Below are positions 8,891 to 11,791 of a stretch of 11,791 nt of DNA, piece after piece. The stretch spans positions 1-11,791 of the forward strand of contig CAMOIX010000046.1 of NCBI GenBank assembly GCA_946616365.1. The letters run 5' to 3'. A program made the position numbers and the translations under genes. How positions within the stretch are numbered: position 1 is the stretch's first letter; every line of letters starts with the position of its first letter. The notes below the pieces were generated by a model. The model ran no database searches. It saw only the letters and a list, made by a program, of their open reading frames with translations, and was not told where the DNA came from. This DNA is from AC2028 sp002373595 (GTDB lineage Bacteria; Bacillota; Clostridia; Lachnospirales; Lachnospiraceae).

Positions 8891-8923
8891 AAAAAAAGCG
8901 CTTTAGGTATAAACCTAAAGCGC
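8891..8923 (-). terminator. Intrinsic terminator / attenuator in the gltB leader
   Basis: On the minus strand GCGCTTTAGG (8923-8914) and CCTAAAGCGC (8907-8898) form a perfect 10-bp stem around the loop TTTATA, followed at once by seven T residues (8897-8891). It lies about 50 nt after the predicted transcription start and about 160 nt before gltB. It can therefore end amt-purF transcripts and also attenuate transcription into gltB. Its 5' arm overlaps hairpin P2 of the putative antiterminator. Confidence 0.93.
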
Positions 8924-8975
8924 CATTGCTTCCGGAAATCATCATATCAAATATACTGTGTCGCCATTGACAGTA
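8914..8975 (-). promoter_or_regulatory. Putative ANTAR-target antiterminator (two hexaloop hairpins)
   Basis: Two small hairpins with identical hexaloops AAUGGC follow the promoter. P1 (8975-8954) pairs UGUC with GACA around the loop, extended by UAC/GUA across a 2-nt CA bulge. P2 (8935-8914) pairs CCGGAAGC with GCUUUAGG around the loop, with one G-U pair and one G-A mismatch. The linker is 18 nt. Both loops have A at position 1 and G at position 4, the known signature of RNAs bound by ANTAR-domain antiterminators such as EutV. The stems differ in sequence while the loops are identical, as expected for RNA recognition. The 3' strand of P2 is also the 5' strand of the following terminator, so the two folds exclude each other. 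No ANTAR protein gene lies in the window. The structure was derived by eye. If transcription starts near 8971, only the inner 3-4 pairs of P1 would be available. Confidence 0.75.
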
Positions 8976-8977
8976 CA

Positions 8978-9006
8978 ATTATATTTCCGTAGGGCGGACT
9001 AGTCAA
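8978..9006 (-). promoter_or_regulatory. Sigma-A/sigma-70 promoter upstream of gltB
   Basis: Reading the minus strand, TTGACT (9006-9001) is followed by a 17-nt spacer and a perfect TATAAT (8983-8978), in an AT-rich context starting 17 nt after the purF stop. The predicted start of transcription is near 8971. This gives gltB a leader of about 240 nt. It is the best promoter match I saw, and it would let gltBD-pyrG-glnA be expressed apart from amt-purF. Confidence 0.88.
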
Positions 9007-9022
9007 GATATTTTCTTATGTT

Positions 9023-10462
9023 TTATACGGGATATTTGTTATCAAAACAAGCCGAACAAATCGGCAGATCCCCTACCATCTTTTTGAAATCCTCCAGCCT
9101 TAAGTACTTGAGGGAATCGGCTCCTATCCTCTGTCTGACCTCCTCGGTGGAGTGCTCCGAAGCGATGAGCTGTCCCGATGAAGGTACATCCGTCCCGTAA
9201 TAGCAGGGATACAGGAAGGGCGGTGAACTGATCCTTACATGCACCTGTTTGGCTCCTTTTTCCCTTAGCATCTCGACGATGAGTTTCATGGTCGTTCCGC
9301 GCACGATGGAGTCATCTATGAGAACAATGCTCTTGTCCTTAACAACGGACTCAAGTATCCCCTGTTTCATATGAACGGCGATCCTTCTCTCCTCATCGGT
9401 AGGTTTGATAAAGCTTCTTCCGATATAGCTGTTTTTATGGAATGCTATAGCAAAAGGAATGCCTGAAGCGTGAGAATATCCTTCCGCAGCGATAAGTCCC
9501 GAATCCGGAACTCCCACTACGATATCAGCCTCCGTGTCATCTTCCATTGCAAGAGCACGTCCTGCTTTGTATCTGGCTTCCCTTACCTCTATTCCGTCTA
9601 TGACAGAATCGGGTCTTGCGAAATAGATATACTCAAAAATACAATGAGCTTTTTTGCCGTCAGTACAAAGGGATTTGTCGCTTATAACACCCTCATCCGT
9701 TACGGTAACTATCTCTCCCGGACGCACATCCCTTATAAAACGTCCTCCTACTGACTTTATCGCCGCACTTTCCGAAGCAAAGATCGTGGCACCGTTCTTC
9801 TCTCCCATAACAAGGGGCTTGATCCCCAGCGGATCCCTGACCGCAATGAGCTTCCTGGGACTCATAAGTACGACCGCATATCCGCCTTTAAGCTTTCCGG
9901 CGGCATTCTTGACCGCTTCCTCGATCGATCCCGCTTTTACTCTCTCACTTACGATTTCATATGCAAGCACTTCGGAATCCGAGGATGTATAGTGAGCCTG
10001 ACCTCTGTGCATCTGCTCATCCTTAAGTTCGGCAGCATTTACGATATTGCCGTTATGCACGAGTGCCAGGCTTCCCTTTATATAATTCATCGCGATCGGC
10101 TGTGCATTCTCGATGACACTTCCGCCGGTCGTCGAATATCTCACATGTCCAACTCCGATATTTCCGGTGAGTTTATCCAGATCTTCGGATGAAAAAACTT
10201 CGCTCACCAGACCCATTCCTTTCCTGGTGAGTATATTTCCCTTAGGTCCTTCCGTGTCTGATACGGAAATGCCTGCGGACTCCTGCCCTCTGTGTTGGAG
10301 GGCAAGGAGTCCGTAGTAGATGTCCTTGGATATATTTTTTCCGGCAGGTGCATATATTCCGAATACACCACACTCCTCATGTATCTTATCATCCGGGCAA
10401 TTTTCGCTCTGCCCGTCTTTCATACCGGGTATAGTCATTATACATGCACCTGCCTTTTTCAT
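9023..10462 (-). CDS. purF: Amidophosphoribosyltransferase (glutamine PRPP amidotransferase)
   Basis: Catalyses the first committed step of purine synthesis, transferring glutamine nitrogen to PRPP to give phosphoribosylamine. The N-terminal class II glutaminase domain has the nucleophile Cys31 in HEECGVFGIY, with LQHRGQESAGI, GHVRYSTTG and HNGN. The phosphoribosyltransferase domain carries the PRPP loop VLIDDSIVRGTT (380-391) and the flexible-loop block GRSFIKPTDEER. Cys274, Cys420, Cys469 and Cys472 match the four ligands of the 4Fe-4S cluster of the Bacillus-type enzyme, where the cluster confers oxygen-sensitive stability. The start at 10462 is preferred because AAAGG lies 8 nt upstream. 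It puts 30 residues before Cys31, longer than the 11-residue Bacillus propeptide; ATGs at 10438 and 10423 would shorten this but have weaker upstream signals. It sits 23 nt after the Amt-P-II gene, with no other purine genes in view, so it may be a nitrogen-linked copy. Confidence 0.95.
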   Translation of the reverse strand: MKKAGACIMTIPGMKDGQSENCPDDKIHEECGVFGIYAPAGKNISKDIYYGLLALQHRGQESAGISVSDTEGPKGNILTRKGMGLVSEVFSSEDLDKLTGNIGVGHVRYSTTGGSVIENAQPIAMNYIKGSLALVHNGNIVNAAELKDEQMHRGQAHYTSSDSEVLAYEIVSERVKAGSIEEAVKNAAGKLKGGYAVVLMSPRKLIAVRDPLGIKPLVMGEKNGATIFASESAAIKSVGGRFIRDVRPGEIVTVTDEGVISDKSLCTDGKKAHCIFEYIYFARPDSVIDGIEVREARYKAGRALAMEDDTEADIVVGVPDSGLIAAEGYSHASGIPFAIAFHKNSYIGRSFIKPTDEERRIAVHMKQGILESVVKDKSIVLIDDSIVRGTTMKLIVEMLREKGAKQVHVRISSPPFLYPCYYGTDVPSSGQLIASEHSTEEVRQRIGADSLKYLRLEDFKKMVGDLPICSACFDNKYPV

Positions 10463-10463
10463 T

Positions 10464-10482
10464 ATTTAAGCCTTTCTTAAAT
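10464..10482 (-). promoter_or_regulatory. AT-rich hairpin displaying the purF ribosome binding site
   Basis: In the 23-nt amt-purF gap, ATTTAAG and CTTAAAT form a perfect 7-bp stem (10482-10476 with 10470-10464). The loop is AAAGG, the likely purF Shine-Dalgarno sequence. The stem ends next to the purF ATG (10462). It has no T-run, so it is not a terminator. The stem is AT-rich and weak, so an effect on translation is only possible. Confidence 0.5.
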
Positions 10483-10485
10483 GAG

Positions 10486-11791
10486 TTATTCTACATCCTG
10501 GAGAGCTTCGAAGTCTTCCTCACCCGTACGGATCTTAACAACCTTGCTTACAGGATATACGAATACTTTTCCGTCTCCGATATGTCCGGTATAGAGAACT
10601 TTCTTTGCGGTCTCGATAACCTTATCTACAGGGATCTGGCTTACAACAACCTCCAGTTTAACCTTGGGGATAAGAGTAGCATCGAGCTCGACTCCACGGT
10701 ATCTCTCGCCGGCTCCCTTCTGGATACCGCATCCCATTACCTGAGTAACGGTCATTCCGGTAACACCGAGTTCGTTCATAGCCTTTCTGAGAGCATCGTA
10801 TCTGGAAAGTCTTGCTATAATTACCACCTTGGAAATACCGGTATTTACTATTCCGGTACCTGCGCCGTCAGCCCTGATAACAGGTACCGCAGCATCTCTC
10901 TTAGCTTTGGAAGCTTCCTCATAATCATCGCTTCCGAGATTGGTATTCTCATTTACACTGAGCATGGTGTTGGAAGCATCCATGATGGAGAATCCGGCAT
11001 ATGCGGAAGGAAGTCCGTGTTCCTTAACATCAAGTCCTACGATCTCCTCCTCCTCAGATACTCTGAGTCCGACGGTCTTCTTGATTATAGTAAATGCGAT
11101 GATAATCGTCACTACGGTCCACGCAATTGTAGCAAACATACCTACGAACTGCTTGCCGAGCTGTGCGAAACCACCGCCGTAGAAGAGACCCTCGGTGATA
11201 CCTGCACTTGCAAATCCGGGAGCTGATGCAGTTGCAAAGAGACCTACTGCGATGGTACCCCAGATACCGTTAAGCATATGAACAGCTACGGCACCGACGG
11301 GATCGTCTACATGAGTGACATTATCATTGAACCATACACCGAATACTACGAGAAGTCCGGCTACTGCACCGATGATAGCAGCGCCTGCGCAATCGGTTAC
11401 ATCACAGGGAGCGGTGATCGCTACGAGTCCTGCAAGTGAAGCGTTAAGGCACATGGAAACATCGGGCTTTCCGTACTTAACCCAGGTAAAGATCATACAT
11501 ACAACGGTAGCAACCGCAGGAGCAACAGTCGTGGTAAGGAATACAGATCCGAGAGTAGGAACATCGGTAGCTGCAGCACCGTTGAATCCGTACCAGCCGA
11601 GCCAGAGGATAAATACTCCGAGTGCAGCGATAACAAGATTGTGTCCGGGGAATGCATTGACCTTCGTAACTTTTCCGTTCTTATCCTTCTCGAACTTACC
11701 GATCCTGGGTCCGAGCATCCACGCTCCGATGAAAGCACAGATACCGCCTACCATGTGGATACAGTTGGAACCTGCATAATCGTGGAATCCC
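10486..11791 (-). CDS. amt: Ammonium transporter with C-terminal P-II domain, 5' end outside window
   Basis: The visible 434 residues start inside the transporter at FHDYAGSNCIHMVGG, which matches the fifth membrane helix with the Asp160 and first pore His (His168) equivalents. The second pore His is in DDPVGAVAVHMLNG (like His318). Hydrophobic segments follow to the conserved cytoplasmic tail LRVSEEEEIVGLD...EHGLPSAYAGF. A linker of about 50 residues (roughly 10983-10837) leads to a complete P-II (GlnB/GlnK-like) domain at about 10836-10489, with GMTVTQVMGCGIQKG, ERYRGVELD, IPKVKLEVVV and GHIGDGKVFVYPV. P-II proteins normally bind Amt from solution and block the pore according to ATP/ADP and 2-oxoglutarate; here the sensor is covalently attached. 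In the T-loop, Tyr46 is kept but the classical uridylylation site Tyr51 is Leu. The protein is an integral membrane channel for ammonium, probably trimeric. Function is confident; the sensing mode is inference. Confidence 0.94.
   Translation of the reverse strand, partial: GFHDYAGSNCIHMVGGICAFIGAWMLGPRIGKFEKDKNGKVTKVNAFPGHNLVIAALGVFILWLGWYGFNGAAATDVPTLGSVFLTTTVAPAVATVVCMIFTWVKYGKPDVSMCLNASLAGLVAITAPCDVTDCAGAAIIGAVAGLLVVFGVWFNDNVTHVDDPVGAVAVHMLNGIWGTIAVGLFATASAPGFASAGITEGLFYGGGFAQLGKQFVGMFATIAWTVVTIIIAFTIIKKTVGLRVSEEEEIVGLDVKEHGLPSAYAGFSIMDASNTMLSVNENTNLGSDDYEEASKAKRDAAVPVIRADGAGTGIVNTGISKVVIIARLSRYDALRKAMNELGVTGMTVTQVMGCGIQKGAGERYRGVELDATLIPKVKLEVVVSQIPVDKVIETAKKVLYTGHIGDGKVFVYPVSKVVKIRTGEEDFEALQDVE

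Noticed and set aside
8898..8923. The same hairpin as a terminator for plus-strand transcription.
   Set aside because: The T-run follows the stem only on the minus strand; on the plus strand the A-run precedes it. No plus-strand gene exists here.
8954..8975. The TGTC-N6-GACA repeat near the transcription start as a DNA operator, for example a GlnR/TnrA site.
   Set aside because: It does not fit the TGTNA-N7-TNACA consensus. The same hexaloop recurs in P2 with a different stem, which points to RNA recognition instead.
8914..8975. A glutamine riboswitch or T-box in the gltB leader.
   Set aside because: The leader before the terminator is only about 50 nt and made of two tiny hairpins. No T-box sequence or glnA-RNA-type core was recognised.

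Overview
All genes in this window lie on the minus strand, so the reading order runs from the right edge to the left. It looks like a Clostridia chromosome (Bacillota), most likely Lachnospiraceae. The reasons are the medium GC content, frequent AGA/AGG and ATA codons, strong AGGAGG-type ribosome binding sites, a 4Fe-4S type PurF, and an RNA attenuator of the ANTAR type upstream of glutamate synthase. The family-level placement is inference.

Layout in transcription order: (1) an ammonium transporter fused at its C terminus to a P-II signalling domain (11791-10486, start outside the window); (2) purF, amidophosphoribosyltransferase (10462-9023), 23 nt downstream; (3) a 292-nt regulatory gap (9022-8731) with a consensus sigma-A promoter, two small hairpins with identical AAUGGC hexaloops, an intrinsic terminator that overlaps the second hairpin, and then a palindrome-rich stretch; (4) gltB (8730-4171), the large subunit of NADPH glutamate synthase; (5) gltD (4171-2687), the small subunit, joined to gltB by a TAATG stop-start overlap; (6) pyrG, CTP synthase (2674-1058), 12 nt downstream; (7) a glutamine synthetase family gene (1040 to beyond position 1), 17 nt downstream. 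The last four genes are packed like one operon.

The theme is nitrogen flow through glutamine: ammonium import with a built-in P-II sensor, a glutamine synthetase homologue, and three glutamine amidotransferase enzymes (PurF, GltB, PyrG). GltBD returns glutamine nitrogen to glutamate, while PurF and PyrG send it to purines and CTP.

The most interesting signals are the putative ANTAR-controlled terminator/antiterminator before gltB, the glutamine synthetase homologue that keeps its metal ligands but by eye lacks several canonical ammonium, flap and ATP residues, and the Amt-P-II fusion whose T-loop has Leu where the classical uridylylated Tyr51 sits. No transposon, CRISPR array, tRNA or rRNA was seen. 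No stretch longer than 300 bases lacks a gene.
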